Shown piece by piece: positions 43,664-54,175 of a DNA stretch of 64,000 bases; within the stretch, counting starts at the first letter, position 1; every line of letters starts with the position of its first letter. A model generated the notes under the pieces. That model worked only from the letters and a program-made list of their open reading frames with translations. It was not told the origin of the DNA and did no database searches. The translations under genes were made by a program, and so were the position numbers. Source of the stretch: Muraenolepis orangiensis (Eukaryota; Chordata; Actinopteri; Gadiformes; Muraenolepididae); the NCBI GenBank assembly GCA_027704905.1, contig CM051013.1, forward strand, positions 15,918,327-15,982,326, read 5' to 3'.

Positions 43664-45658
43664 TGATGTTTCAGATTCAGAATTCAGATTCAGATTCAGA
43701 AAACTTTATTAATCCCGAGGGAAATTAAGGTGCAACAGTTGACACAGGGGGAATAAATGCACACACAAGAATACTAAAACCTAAGCTAAAAAACAAAACA
43801 ACAACTAACTAAAATAAAACTATTATAAACAAAAATAGTTAAAATAATTCTAAATGAAGTCTAAATGTATTGATAAGTGAAGATAATTTACAGTATTATA
43901 ACAGTAGTACGTAGGTATATACAATACACAACAATACGTATAGTGCAAATTGGCAGTAATAATATATTAATAAATAACAACTGAAAAGAACTGAAAAGTG
44001 ACATGTGAAAAGTGAAAAAGTGAAAAGTGAAGTACAATGAGATGATTACAGTGCGTTGACCAAAAATAAAATAAAAATAAGTACGTTGGCCTCAGGTCAC
44101 TAAGTCTCCACTGTCCCTCTCACGACCCGAGGTAGAGGAATTATAGAGTCTAATAGCCACAGGAAGAAAGGACTTCCTATGGCGTTCTGTGGTGCACCTG
44201 GGTGGAATGAGTCTGTTGCTAAAGGTGCTTCTATATGAGGTCAGCACCTGATGGAGAGGGTGAGAGTTGTTGTCAAGGATACTACGCAGCTTGCGCAGCA
44301 TCCTTCTCTCAGACACCACCAACAAGGAGTCCAGCTGGACCCCCAGGACAGCGCCAGCCTTCCTGACAATCCTGCTGATCTTGTTGGCGTCTGCTGATCT
44401 CAACCTGCTTCCCCAGCACACGACTCCGGAGAAGATGGCACTGGCTACCACCGACTGGTAGAACACGTTCAGCATCTTGTTGCAAACGTTGAAGGACCGG
44501 AGCCTCCGCAGGAAGTAAAGACGGCTCTGGCCCTTCTTGTAAACCGCCTCAGAGTTCTTGGCCCAGACCAGTTTGTTGTCCAGATGAACTCCCAGGTATT
44601 TATATTCCTGGACAGCTTCAGCGGACACACCCTTGATGGAAATGGGTGTGGGTGTGGATTTCCTCCTGCGGAAGTCCACCACCATCTCCTTCGTCTTGTC
44701 AGTGTTGAGCTGCATATGGTTCAGCTCACACCACTCAACGAAGGAGTCCACGACGCCCCTGTACTCCTCATCGTTTCCCTCGCTGACACAACCAACAACT
44801 GCAGAGTCGTCCGAGAACTTCTGCAGATGGCAGGACAAAGAGTTGTATTGGAAGTCTGAGGTGTACAGGGTGAACAGGAATGGGGAAAGAACAGTTCCCT
44901 GTGGAGCACCAGTGCTGCTGACCACAGTGTCAGACACACAGTCCTGCAGTCTGACAAACTGTGGACGACCCGTCAAATAGTCAGTAATCCAGGACACCAG
45001 GGAAGAGTCCACCTTCATCGCCGTCAGCTTACTTCCCAGCAGGGCAGGCCGGATGGTGTTGAACGCACTGGAGAAGTCGAAAAACATGATTCTCACAGTG
45101 CTCCCGGGTCTGTCCAAGTGGGCGTAGGCACGATGGAGCAGGAAGATGATGGCGTCCTCCACTCCCAGTTTCGGCTGGTAGGCAAACTGAAGAGGGTCCA
45201 GTGATGATCTGACCAGGGGCCGAAGAAGCGTCAGGACCAGCCTCTCAAAGGATTTCGCCACGTGGGACGTCAGCGCCACCGGTCTGTAGTCGTTTGAGGT
45301 GCTGGGACGTGCCTTCTTCGGAACCGGCACCAGGCAGGATGTCTTCCACAGCACAGGGACCCTCTCCAGTCTCATGCTCAGGTTGAAGATGTACTGCAGG
45401 ACTCCACTCAGCTGGGCAGCACATGTTTTGAGGACCCTCGGGCTGACGCCGTCAGGACCTGCAGCCTTGTCTGGATGGAGCCTGCACAGCACTTTCCTCA
45501 CCTGCTCAGCTGTGAAGGTATGTGAGCCGTGTGTGGGGGCTGGAAGAGTCACTGTTGTGTTGATGGGGGAGGGGTGAGGTAGTGGTGGTGGGGGAGAGAG
45601 AACAGGTATGTTGATGCTGGAGAGGGACGGTGGGGGAGGGGGGACAGCAGGGCTGGGG
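43664..45658 (-). mobile_element. Rex1/Babar LINE, 5'-truncated
   Basis: The 3' end is at 43668-43735, read on the - strand as AAATTTCCCTCGGGATTAAT then TGAATCTGAATC repeats; such a (GATTCA)n tail is typical of Rex1. The 3'UTR is AT-rich (43740-44090). It holds the RT frame 44092-45552. No endonuclease is present. It truncates the Penelope RT at 45659-45667. Confidence 0.85.
44092..45552 (-). CDS. Rex1 LINE reverse transcriptase (486 codons, open)
   Basis: Continuous frame without stops. Fingers: CRLHPDKAAGPDGVSPRVLK, LVPVPKKARPSTSNDYRPVA, FAYQPKLGVEDAIIFLLHRA. Palm: VRIMFFDFSSAFNTIRPALL (motif A), STGAPQGTVLSPFLFTLYTS (motif B), QKFSDDSAVVGCVSEGNDEE (motif C with SDD in place of the usual ADD). 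C-terminus: YLGVHLDNKLVWAKNSEAVY, LRSFNVCNKMLNVFYQSVVA. It ends NSSTSGRERDSGDLVT. The ATG used is only the first in frame; the real ORF began in the lost 5' part. Confidence 0.88.
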   Translation of the reverse strand: MTLPAPTHGSHTFTAEQVRKVLCRLHPDKAAGPDGVSPRVLKTCAAQLSGVLQYIFNLSMRLERVPVLWKTSCLVPVPKKARPSTSNDYRPVALTSHVAKSFERLVLTLLRPLVRSSLDPLQFAYQPKLGVEDAIIFLLHRAYAHLDRPGSTVRIMFFDFSSAFNTIRPALLGSKLTAMKVDSSLVSWITDYLTGRPQFVRLQDCVSDTVVSSTGAPQGTVLSPFLFTLYTSDFQYNSLSCHLQKFSDDSAVVGCVSEGNDEEYRGVVDSFVEWCELNHMQLNTDKTKEMVVDFRRRKSTPTPISIKGVSAEAVQEYKYLGVHLDNKLVWAKNSEAVYKKGQSRLYFLRRLRSFNVCNKMLNVFYQSVVASAIFSGVVCWGSRLRSADANKISRIVRKAGAVLGVQLDSLLVVSERRMLRKLRSILDNNSHPLHQVLTSYRSTFSNRLIPPRCTTERHRKSFLPVAIRLYNSSTSGRERDSGDLVT

Positions 45659-46640
45659 GGCTGGAGTCAGTACACCAGGGGGCGTAATGGGCATTTGAGG
45701 AAGGCCGATTCCTCCCAATCGGCCAAGTAAATGTCCGCATACGCCGGCGAATATTTTCTCCCCATGGCACACCCGCAAGTCTGTAAAAAAAAGGAATTAT
45801 CAAAAAGGAAATCATTACGGGTGAGGGTTAGTTCTAAAAATTGTAAAATGAAGTTATCCGGACGAGATGGAACAGGTGATGAGTCCAGTGCTTTTTTAAC
45901 AGCCTGCAGCCCAAGGAGAGTATCGATATTAGTATACAGAGAATCCACGTCTATAGAGAAGATAGAAGTGTTCTCAGGGACGGTGAGATTTTTTAACTTG
46001 TTTACAAAGGTATACGTATCTTTGACGTAACTGCGATGGGTGTGGGACAGGGGGTTTATATGAAAGTCTATAAACTCTGCCAGGCGATAGGATTCCGAAC
46101 CGCAATCGCTCACAATAGGACGACCCGGAGGGACCAGGAAGGGGACAGTCCAGCTCTCGGGGGGCTTATGTATTTTAGGAAGCAGGTAAAATAGTCTTGC
46201 TCGCGGGAGGTCTGCACCGTACAGGTAATGTGCCTGTTTCTTAGTGATGAGATGTTCTCTTTTCATCTGGTCGATTAGATTCCTCACAATCATCTGTGTT
46301 TCTAAAAACATTGGCTGTGTGAGAGGGCGATAGTAGGAGATGTCATTAAGTTGGCGTGTCGCCTCCAACACATAGTTAGTCCGATCTTGTAGGACTATTT
46401 GACCTCCCTTATCCGCCGGTTTAATGATGATCTCCTGACGCGATTTCAAGTTATGGAGAGCCTGACGTTGTGGTGTCGTGATGTTACCCTCCCCCTTAAG
46501 ACAACGAGGTCTGAGATCGCGGAAGGATCGGAGGTCGTGCTTAATCAGTCCGCGTATGGGTGTGGAAACGGACCCCATGGCTGGCTCCCACCTGGACGGC
46601 ACAGTAAAGGGAAGTGGGGAAAATCCGTGTTATAATTAAA
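45659..46640 (-). pseudogene. Penelope-like element reverse transcriptase, N-terminal and palm part
   Basis: The frame 45667-46602 encodes NLKSRQEIIIKPADKGGQIV, ARLFYLLPKIHKP, GRPIVSDCGSESYRLAEFID, TSIFSIDVDSLYTNIDTLLG (motif A, D-V-D-x-LYTNI), and MGRKYSPAYADIYLADWEES (motif B). It stops at PLVYW, immediately before the expected YIDD motif, because Rex1 begins there. The KPADKGG and LYTNI signatures are diagnostic of Penelope-like RTs. A preceding frame (46545-46901) carries NLSTFQLSPLEREVLERGLT and LRRDIHTYHRRLKILDYF, so a frameshift lies near 46600. Confidence 0.88.
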
Positions 46641-46840
46641 ATAATCGAGAATTTTGAGACGCCGGTGATATGTGTGTATGTCCCGCCTCAACAGGTCGCG
46701 GTCCGGGAGAGCTGGTGTCGGGATAAAGGTAAGACCCCGCTCCAGGACTTCCCGTTCTAGTGGAGATAGCTGGAAGGTGGAGAGATTGGTGACATTGGAC
46801 CGGGAGGTCGGGGGGGACGGCGCTGCGCCTGGCGACCCAA

Positions 46841-47656
46841 CTATAAACCCAGTTGGGTAAGCCAGTCTCGTAGCATCGACCCCGCCGTCTCCGGGGTCCA
46901 ATGGATGTTATCATGTGTCGTGTGAAATTTGAGTAGGGATAATTGATTTAGGTACCCGCAACGAGAGTCCACGTCCTCTATGTTGTCCCTAACAAAAGTA
47001 TTGAAGGCCTTAACGCAGCGGAGTTGGGCGACAGATAGTTTAATCGATACGGTTAAAAGGGGAATGGCGATGCGGGCCTGAGGGAATTTTGTTCTGGCTA
47101 CTCTAACAAGTCGTCGGGTGTCCTTGATGATAGTGAGTGCCGTTTGTTCCCTCAGGCAATTGTTAATGCCAATAGAAAGGACAATTAACTTGGTGTCCGG
47201 TCTAGGGGACGTGAGCCTGAGGAGGATGGCGGTGAGGTGGCGGAGCGTCGCTCCCGGGAAGCTGTCCGCCTGGATACCGTCCTGTTTGAATTTGGGTATG
47301 CGAGCTATGTTCGAGTCACCCATAATGATGATGGGTTTTCTGATGGGGAGAGACCACATAGTGGCTTTACGGTTGGTGTGAGGATGTATACGAGGCTGGT
47401 AGTAAGACGGAGATCTGGGTTGGTTATCCTCTGATGGTCTAGAGGGGGAGAAAAAGATTAATGGAGGAGAGGATGGGAAGGAAGAAGATGGAGCCTGGTG
47501 AGAAGGCGGGATGGAGATGGAGGTGGATGAAGGTGGAGACTTAAGAGGAGGTGAGAGAGGGCAGGGGTGGATCTCGGCACTAAGAGTGACGGGATTAGGT
47601 GGTTTATTCCCACCCCTACTAATCTCAATTTGTTTACTGACTTTGTTTACCTCCAT
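46841..47656 (-). CDS. SGNH/GDSL hydrolase-like ORF upstream of Penelope RT
   Basis: 271 codons. A Pro/Ser-rich N-terminus (about residues 15-90) leads to KPIIIMGDSNIARIPKFKQD (block I, catalytic Ser in GDS), ADSFPGATLRHLTAIL (block II-like Gly), KLIVLSIGINNCLREQTALT (block III Asn) and HDNIHWTPETAGSMLRDWL (block V, D-x-IH). All SGNH landmarks are present. It overlaps the next frame, which starts the Penelope RT protein, so the two are one transposon with ORF1 and ORF2. I recall similar esterase-RT arrangements in predicted fish proteins. Substrate unknown. Confidence 0.75.
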   Translation of the reverse strand: MEVNKVSKQIEISRGGNKPPNPVTLSAEIHPCPLSPPLKSPPSSTSISIPPSHQAPSSSFPSSPPLIFFSPSRPSEDNQPRSPSYYQPRIHPHTNRKATMWSLPIRKPIIIMGDSNIARIPKFKQDGIQADSFPGATLRHLTAILLRLTSPRPDTKLIVLSIGINNCLREQTALTIIKDTRRLVRVARTKFPQARIAIPLLTVSIKLSVAQLRCVKAFNTFVRDNIEDVDSRCGYLNQLSLLKFHTTHDNIHWTPETAGSMLRDWLTQLGL

Positions 47657-47985
47657 GCTTCACGGTTGGGATGGTGTTCTTGGGATTGTACTCATCCTTC
47701 TTCTTCCTCCAAACACGGCGAGTGGAGTTTATGCCAAAAAGCTCTTTTGGTCTCCTCAGACCACATGACCTTCTCCCATTCCTCCTCTGGATCATCCAGA
47801 TGGTCATTGGCAAACCTCAGACGGGCCTGGACATGCGCTGGCTTGAGCAGGGGCACCTTGCGTGCGCTGCAGGATTTTAATCCATGACGGCGTAGTGTTA
47901 CTAATGGTTTTCTTTGAGACTGTGGTCCCAGCTCTCTTCAAACCTGCAAAATCGGCAGTGTATCAAATACTTGTTCTCCCCACTG

Positions 47986-48150
47986 TATATGTGTATATGT
48001 ATATATATATGTACATATACATACGTATATGTATGTATATGTGTATACATATGTACATATACGCGTGTGTGTGTGTGGAACCAGGCTGGTTCCACATCTG
48101 CTCCGTGGCTACACCAGCTCCCGAGGACCCCCATCTGCTTCCGAGGAGGA
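47986..48150. repeat. TATG/GTATAT microsatellite and GTGT run
   Basis: Degenerate (TATATG)n and GTGTGTGTG repeats flank the right end of the Tc1 element. Frames here are not genes. Confidence 0.8.
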
Positions 48151-48179
48151 CCCCCACCTGATTGTAGGCTAAGGTACTG

Positions 48180-48544
48180 AATCTATCGAAATCAAATTAT
48201 CTGTTATTGTGGTGTTTCATATGTCAAAATACTAGGAAAGATATGTCACTGCACTCACTATTTTCTTCTTGAAAGTAGATTCAGTTTTAATCTGGTGGCA
48301 CAAATTTTCCAAATCGACTGACAGGGGTCCTCCAGCATGCTTTCTGGGGGAGATTCCTCAGTATGTCTCCTGGCCTCTAGCAAGTTCTCCACCCTACTCA
48401 TCGCACTGCTTACATTTTCTTCCATTAATTCTACCCTGAGGAGCATCCTCCACTCAAATGCATCTATTACGTTACCATTGACAATTAGAAGGCTCGATGT
48501 CTGGTCAATGTAACATAATAAGGAGACGGTAGCCAAAGTAATCA
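48180..48544 (-). other. Short region with one unassigned frame
   Basis: A 96-codon - strand frame (48258-48548) shows no family features and reads into the LTR. No other structure is visible. Confidence 0.3.
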
Positions 48545-48794
48545 ACAAAGAATATTTAATTAATAATTACCATGGTTGAACAAAGGAAATATAAAGTAAC
48601 GACCAGCCCCAAACAAAGGGGAAGACAGAATACTTATACATGAGGGAATGACTAGACGAGACACACCTGGATTGATTACAAATGGGTACACCTGGAAGGG
48701 AAAACGATAAGGACTACAAAACCATGACAGGGAACTACAGCTAGACATGACACATCACACTAGGAGCGCCTGATCAGGGCACAAACACATAACA
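48545..48794 (-). mobile_element. 3' LTR (partial) of the - strand Gypsy element
   Basis: Read on the - strand it starts TGTTATGTGTTTGTGCCC, preceded by a G-rich polypurine tract (GTGCGGGGG). It includes a TATA-like TATAAGTATTC and runs to about 48545. The start, the tract and its place after the integrase gene identify it as the 3' LTR; the far end was not located. Confidence 0.6.
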
Positions 48795-49245
48795 CCCCCG
48801 CACCCAACTTTATGTCCATAACCCCAAGGCAAAATGGGGGAATGAACATAAACAGAAGAAGGAAGAAAGAAACAATAATACTAATAATAATACTGTCGGC
48901 ACAAAAAAAAATAAAAATTGTACTAACAGCACCGGTATGGACGGCCATAACCCCACAGCATCCACCCTATGGTGCCTACCCCACACTCTCCCAATTTCAA
49001 CCCCACCCGTATATACTGAGTTATCTACCCAGTAATTCAACAGTCCATGTCGCTATAGAACTATCGTGCCCGTGGGCAGTCGTCCCCACACGCTGAAGGC
49101 GCACACAGCTCAGAACACCCCAACACGTTCCGTATGACATTACAGCCCACAATAACTACAGAAACACAAATATCAATAAGGGAATCAGTGGTCGAGAAAT
49201 GGGCAGCCCCAATCCGAAACCCAGAGGCTCCCAGATCATTTCTCG

Positions 49246-50000
49246 TCACTCCCGACCCCTGGAAGACAGAACAAAATGATTATCAACGAAGCAACAAAGC
49301 ATATGCCCACACAACCCTATGGATAAATAGCACAACCCCCCCTGAAAAACAAAGACCGTCATTACTCTCATCAACGCTAGATGGGGCCAAAATACAAACT
49401 GACACCGGCACAGTGGACACACTCGCAGAGGGAACAACAATACTGTCAACAGGATTCACCAGAGGCTCCCTCACATAATATGGCTTAATCATATTAACGT
49501 GACACAAACGAGTCTTACGCCCACGATCCGGTGTCTCGATCAGGTAGTCCAACTCCCCTACTCTCTCTAACCAGGTACGGCCCACTAAACCGTGCTTGTA
49601 AGCTGGAGCCTGGGACAGGCAGCAACACTAAAACCCTCTCCCCTGGCACAAACGTTCTATCCCGAGCCTTCCTGTCATACCAGCCCTTCATCCTCTCCTG
49701 TGTGTCACTCAGATTTGTCCTCGCTAGTTCACATGCCCTCTTCAGCTTCTCCCTAAAGCCACAGACAGTCTAACAGGTTCTTCGGCTCGCTCTCCCCCAA
49801 CCACTTTTCCCTCAGCAGCTTAAGCGGCCCCCTAACCGAATGCGCAAATACCAGCTCTGCAGGACTGAATCCCAAAGATTCCTGCACCACCTCCCTTGCG
49901 GCAAACAGCATTAAATGAACCCCTTCATCGCAGTCGTCCTTCGTGTCACGACAGAACACCCGATGTTTTTAGCGTGGAATGGAACCTCTCCAAAGCCCCC
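49246..50000 (-). pseudogene. Gypsy integrase C-terminal part
   Basis: The - strand reads ESLGFSPAELVFAHSVRGPL followed by KLLREKWLGE (49753-49959), then, after a shift, LERVGELDYLIETPDRGRKT and RLCHVNMIKPYYVRE (49283-49585). These are the post-catalytic integrase blocks of fish Gypsy elements (GFSPAELVFGH..RGPL..L; G..DY.I..P.RRK..R..HVNMLK.Y). No reverse transcriptase follows before the LTR. Confidence 0.8.
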
Positions 50001-50099
50001 TGGGATTCTGGATGATATGGGCTAGAGAAACTATGCGATATATCCAGCTGCTTTAAAACCTGCGAGAAGATGCGAGATAAAAAAAATGTGTACCTTGGT

Positions 50100-51042
50100 C
50101 GGACTGTATCACGCGAGGTAAACGGAGAAGAACCGCACCAAGCCCTGTGACACTGTTCTGGCCGTTATCCGTTTCAGTGGAATCGCTTCCGGAAACCATG
50201 TGTTGGCACACATAATGGTTAACAGAAAGCTATTATCTGCCTTGGTTCTAGGGAGTGGACCCACACAGTCAATGATGACCCTCTCAAAGGGTTCCCCCAC
50301 TGCCGGGATAGGGTAGAGTGGCACCGGTGGAATGACCCCGTTAGGTTTTCCCACCACCTGACACGTTGAACACCCCCTGCAGTGCTGCACCAAATCCCGT
50401 TTCAACCCTGGCCAATTTACGCAGCACTCTATCATATGTCTTATTGACCCCCAGATGTCCTGTGATCGTGAGCCAAACACAGAATATCGTGACGGTATCT
50501 AAACGGAACCACAACCTGCGTCACCACATTCCAATCATTCTCCGCTGACGCGTCGAGGCTAGGAGACCATTTACGCAGCAATACCCCGTCCCTCAGGATA
50601 TAGCAACTTTTAAAAACATCACTCTCTCCCACTACCACAGTGTTCGCAAAAAGGCCTGACAGGCTTGGATCTCTACCCTGTTCCGCGATAAGCTCCTCGC
50701 GAGCAAAAGAAAACCCAGCCGCGCTACTGGCAGACTCACATGAAGAAGTAGAGGGCAGTAAAGGTCTGAGACCGGCTGGAATAGATGGAAGACCAGCATC
50801 AAATTCAAGATGGGCAATTTCAGGAACAAGCTGAGACGATGACAAGTCTGGTTGCCCGGGAGCGCCCCCTCCACCTCAGGCTCCTGTGGTACTGCACCCT
50901 GGGGATTATCCATAAGTGGGTCACGACACTCAGGCACCCCGTTATCAGTCGCTACGATGGTATCAAACAAGTCCACGTCGTCCTTTTCCTCGGCCAGAGC
51001 CTTAATGACCATGGCCCGCGTGACTGCACATGAGGAGAACAA
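50100..51042 (-). pseudogene. Gypsy protease-integrase linker, H2C2 finger and integrase core
   Basis: In order on the - strand: SSCAVTRAMVIKALAEEKDD (51042, the linker that follows protease), then EELIAEQGRDPSLSGLFANT, CYILRDGVLLRKWSP, VVVPFRYRHDILCLAHDH (H2C2 finger start), and DLVQHCRGCSTCQVVGKPNG (CxxC end). The core follows: RVIIDCVGPLPRTKADNSFL with the first catalytic Asp. Frames shift at about 50845 and 50450. The second catalytic block lies in decayed sequence near 50000-50100. Confidence 0.85.
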
Positions 51043-51997
51043 TAATAATAATACATTTTATTTGTATTGCACTTTACATTTGAAACAAACCTCAAAGTGC
51101 TACAGTACATAATAAAAAAAAGATAAAGAAAACCATTTGCAAGAATCAAAATGTATAAACAGGTTAAAAAACAAGTTTAAAAACACGTTTTAAAAAGGAG
51201 AGGCAGGGTTATTAAAACCGGCTTAAAAAGCTAACCAAATGCTTTGTTAAAATGGTAGGTTTTTAGTGCTCTCTTAAAAGTGTTCACAGGTTGAGGAGCT
51301 CTGAGATGGTCTGGGAGTGAGTTCCACAGCCGGGGGGCAGCTGCACAGAAAGCTCGATCTCCCATAGTGCGGAGGTTGGTGTGCCCTTCCTTCAGCTTGT
51401 TAGTATTTCCCGAGCGGAGGCTGCGGGTGGCGGTTTGTGGTTCAATCAATTCCTTGAGGTAGGGGGGGGCATTTCCGTGGATACACTGGTGTGTTAACAG
51501 GGTGATTTAGAATTCTGTCCGGGAGGAGATGGGAAGCCAGTGCAGTGATTTGAGAATGGGGTGATGTGCTCGTATTTGCGCACTCTCGTCAGGATCCTAG
51601 CAGCGCTGTTCTGTACGTATTGGAGCTTTTGAAGGCTCTTGCTAGGAATCCCGACGAGAAGTGCATTACAGTAGTCCAACCTGGAGGAGACAAAGGCGTG
51701 GACCAACTTTTCGGCGTCAGGAAGAGTGAGGGTGGGGCGGAGTTTAGCTATATTTCTAAGGTGGAAGAAGGATGTTTTGCAGAGGTGTTTGATGTGGGTC
51801 TCATAGTTGAGGCAGGGGTCCATTTTGACGCCCAGGTTGGTGACAACTGATGAGAGGGGAAGGTCCTGGTCAGAGAAGGTGATGCTTGTTATGGGGGATG
51901 ATTTAACTTGGTGTGGGGTGCCGATGAGAATGGCCTCGGTTTTGGAGCTGTTGAGTTGTAGAAAGTTTTGTTTCATCCACGCCTTTATCTCCTCCAG
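51043..51997 (-). pseudogene. L2-type LINE, RT C-terminus and 3' tail
   Basis: The - strand reads EIKAWMKQNFLQLNSSKTEA, LGVKMDPCLNYETHIKHLCK, TSFFHLRNIAKLRPTLTLPD, AFVSSRLDYCNALLVGI (51494-51976), then AAPRLWNSLPDHLRAPQPVN (51231-51449). The tail is an ATT repeat at 51040-51055 abutting Gypsy sequence. Upstream it continues at 55725, on the other side of the inserted DNA transposon. Confidence 0.85.
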
Positions 51998-52296
51998 TAG
52001 GGGGGGGAGATAATTGAGTCAAAAATAATAATTTTGGAAACTGATTACGCCCATTTCAGTGGTGATGCATTGGGTCATTTGAAAGATATTTTGTATAAGA
52101 AGTGGGTACCTGGCATGAAATAAACCCCCCACCATGCCCAAAAAACGAAATCGAAAAAAATAATGAAAATACAGATTAATGGACTATTCCTTCTCTGGGG
52201 AGCTGCTGTGCACTGCATTGCTGAAGCCAGGCTGATGAGTGGACATAGACACACACTCATGTTGATGGGGAAGCAGGAAGTTTAATTCCTAAAGGT

Positions 52297-53889
52297 ATGT
52301 GGTGCAATTCAACACAACATCAAACCATTGCCACAGGTTGTGTGTACACAGATGTGTATAAGCTTGTAGATGCACATATGACAGATAGTACAGAGCACAA
52401 CACAGGGTTTTCAATGCTGCTGGCAGAGATGTACAACCTGGAAACACCAGCAGGACAGCTCTTTTGTGGCACCCACACTACACTGGGATTCAGCAGTGCC
52501 ATGAATAAGGTTATGCGGCTGGTGGAGGCAGATATGAAGATGGAGCAAGTGCTGAAATGTTTCATGGTGGATCTGGAGGTAGACCGCAAGAATGTCAGTG
52601 TGGCTGGACAAGCACTAGACATGTGCCTCAAGTTGGTGGCTCCTGAATTCGCTCACAAGCCCTGGAACCGCTGCTACAAGCAATTCCTCCTCTTCCTTGA
52701 GCAAAGGCAGGTATCAAGTGTGCTGTTTGCCAAAGATAGTAGGTTTGGGTGCCTCTCCAGGGCAGCAGCAGTCCTAATATACCACTATGACCATCTGGCA
52801 GAGTTCCTGAGCCAGAATCCTCACATCAACAACCGCCTAGCCTGCCTGGTCAGAGAAGTGATGGACCTTCCCTACCTCAAAGTGGCCCTCGTGGTGTTTG
52901 CCTGCCTGGGTGTGCACTTGGTGGAGCCCTTCTATGCCAGGACCATAGAGAAAGATGCTACCCATACTCAGCCCAGGGAGTTCTACAAGGGACTGCATAC
53001 AGGCTTGGGCCAGCCAATCAGTGACGACTTCACAAGGTTCACAAAGTCTGAATATGCTGGGGTATCTAATGATCTATTCAGTGGCGTAAAGAAGACTTAC
53101 AAGGAGGAGGTTCTGAACTCTGTGTCTGACCTAGCTGCAGAGCACTTGGAGGAAGTGAAGAAGCTGACCAACCTAATGCTGCCCCACCTACAGACTGTCC
53201 TGGCCAGACAGAGGAGGGACTATGGAATTGATGAGGAGGCCTTCAAAATGGACTACCCCGTGAGCGATCAGGCGAGTAACATCGATGGAACCCCTGTGCA
53301 CAACATTGGCATGGAAAGACAATGTGCGGACTACAGACTGAGGAAGCTAGGCACACTGAATGCAGTCAGCAGGTCAATCATCTTGCAAAAGAGCCAGGAG
53401 CTGAGGGCTGGACAGCCTCACTCCTTCAGGGGCTTCAAGGCAGCAGCCGAAGCTAAAAGGGAGGTCGAACTCAAATGGAGTAAACACATGAAGGAGAAGT
53501 TTGAGAACGGGGCAGAACAGAAACAGGAGATGGCTTAGAGAAAAGAAACAAAAAGACTGGACATGCTGGACACACTGAAATCTAGTGGTGGCCCCTTCAC
53601 AGACAGTGGAGAAGTTGAGAAGTTCCTCATGGATGAAACTCTGGACGACAATGCTAAGCAGCAGAGGATGAAGATGGAGGTCCAGTTTGCCAGAGAGAGC
53701 ACCATGCTTCTGCCTAGAGTTGACCCCATCTTCCAAATCCAGGTGACACTGCCCAGTGGGAAGAGGAGGATGAAAACTGCACAGGAGTTTGGAGATGCCC
53801 TCATGTCCTACCTGGGCAGGAGGAGTGACCGAACCACTCTGGAATATGAGAAATTCCAGCAAAGTCTTGAGAGGCTGGCATCTTTCTAA
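52297..53889 (+). CDS. Putative transposase-like protein with one in-frame stop
   Basis: 413 codons to a TAG at 53536-53538, after which the same frame stays open to 53889 (530 codons in all). Visible features: VYTDVYKLVDAHMTDSTEHN with acidic residues, then FCGTHTTLGFSSAM with C-x2-H, as follows the second catalytic Asp in hAT-, Kolobok- and P-type RNase H-fold transposases. A helical insertion-like region follows (RFGCLSRAAAVLIYHYDHLA; NNRLACLVREVMDLPYLKVA; FACLGVHLVEPFYARTI). A C-terminal block reads LKSSGGPFTDSGEVEKFLMD and QVTLPSGKRRMKTAQEFGDA. No N-terminal DNA-binding domain or first Asp is present; the protein seems 5'-truncated. Codon use is clean and only one stop is seen. Function is inferred from context only. 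Confidence 0.6.
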
Positions 53890-54175
53890 GTAATTTCCAT
53901 GCCACTGTGACTCAATAATAATTACAAATTTATGTTTTCTGAATGTTTTCAAGTTGAAATTAAAATGTTATTGTTAACAAAGTATTCTGAATGAAGTGAA
54001 TTTAATCTAATTAATTTATACACTAGTATTAGCAGAAAAAAACACTAGTCAGTGCCTACACATGGCGGAAAAGCCAGAAAACGCCATATTTTTGTGTTAT
54101 TTTTTTTCATTTTCAAGTGGTGGGGGGTTTATTTCAAGATACAGAGTTGGTTTTTGTGTCAAACTTCTTGTATTA

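Larger units (their letters stand above)
43105..47985 (-). mobile_element. Tc1/mariner transposon split by Penelope and Rex1 elements
   Basis: Left end CAGTGGGGAGAACAAGTATT and the exact inverse at the right end (to 47985), each flanked by TA (43103-43104 and 47986-47987). The transposase gene is on the - strand: its N-terminal half at 47655-47950 and its C-terminal half at 43157-43660. The split falls just after the KHGG motif. The element sits in a TATA/GTATAT microsatellite. Confidence 0.9.

Noticed and set aside
47862..48180. Frames rich in Tyr-Ile and Cys-Val
   Set aside because: They read TATA/GTGT microsatellites flanking the Tc1 element.
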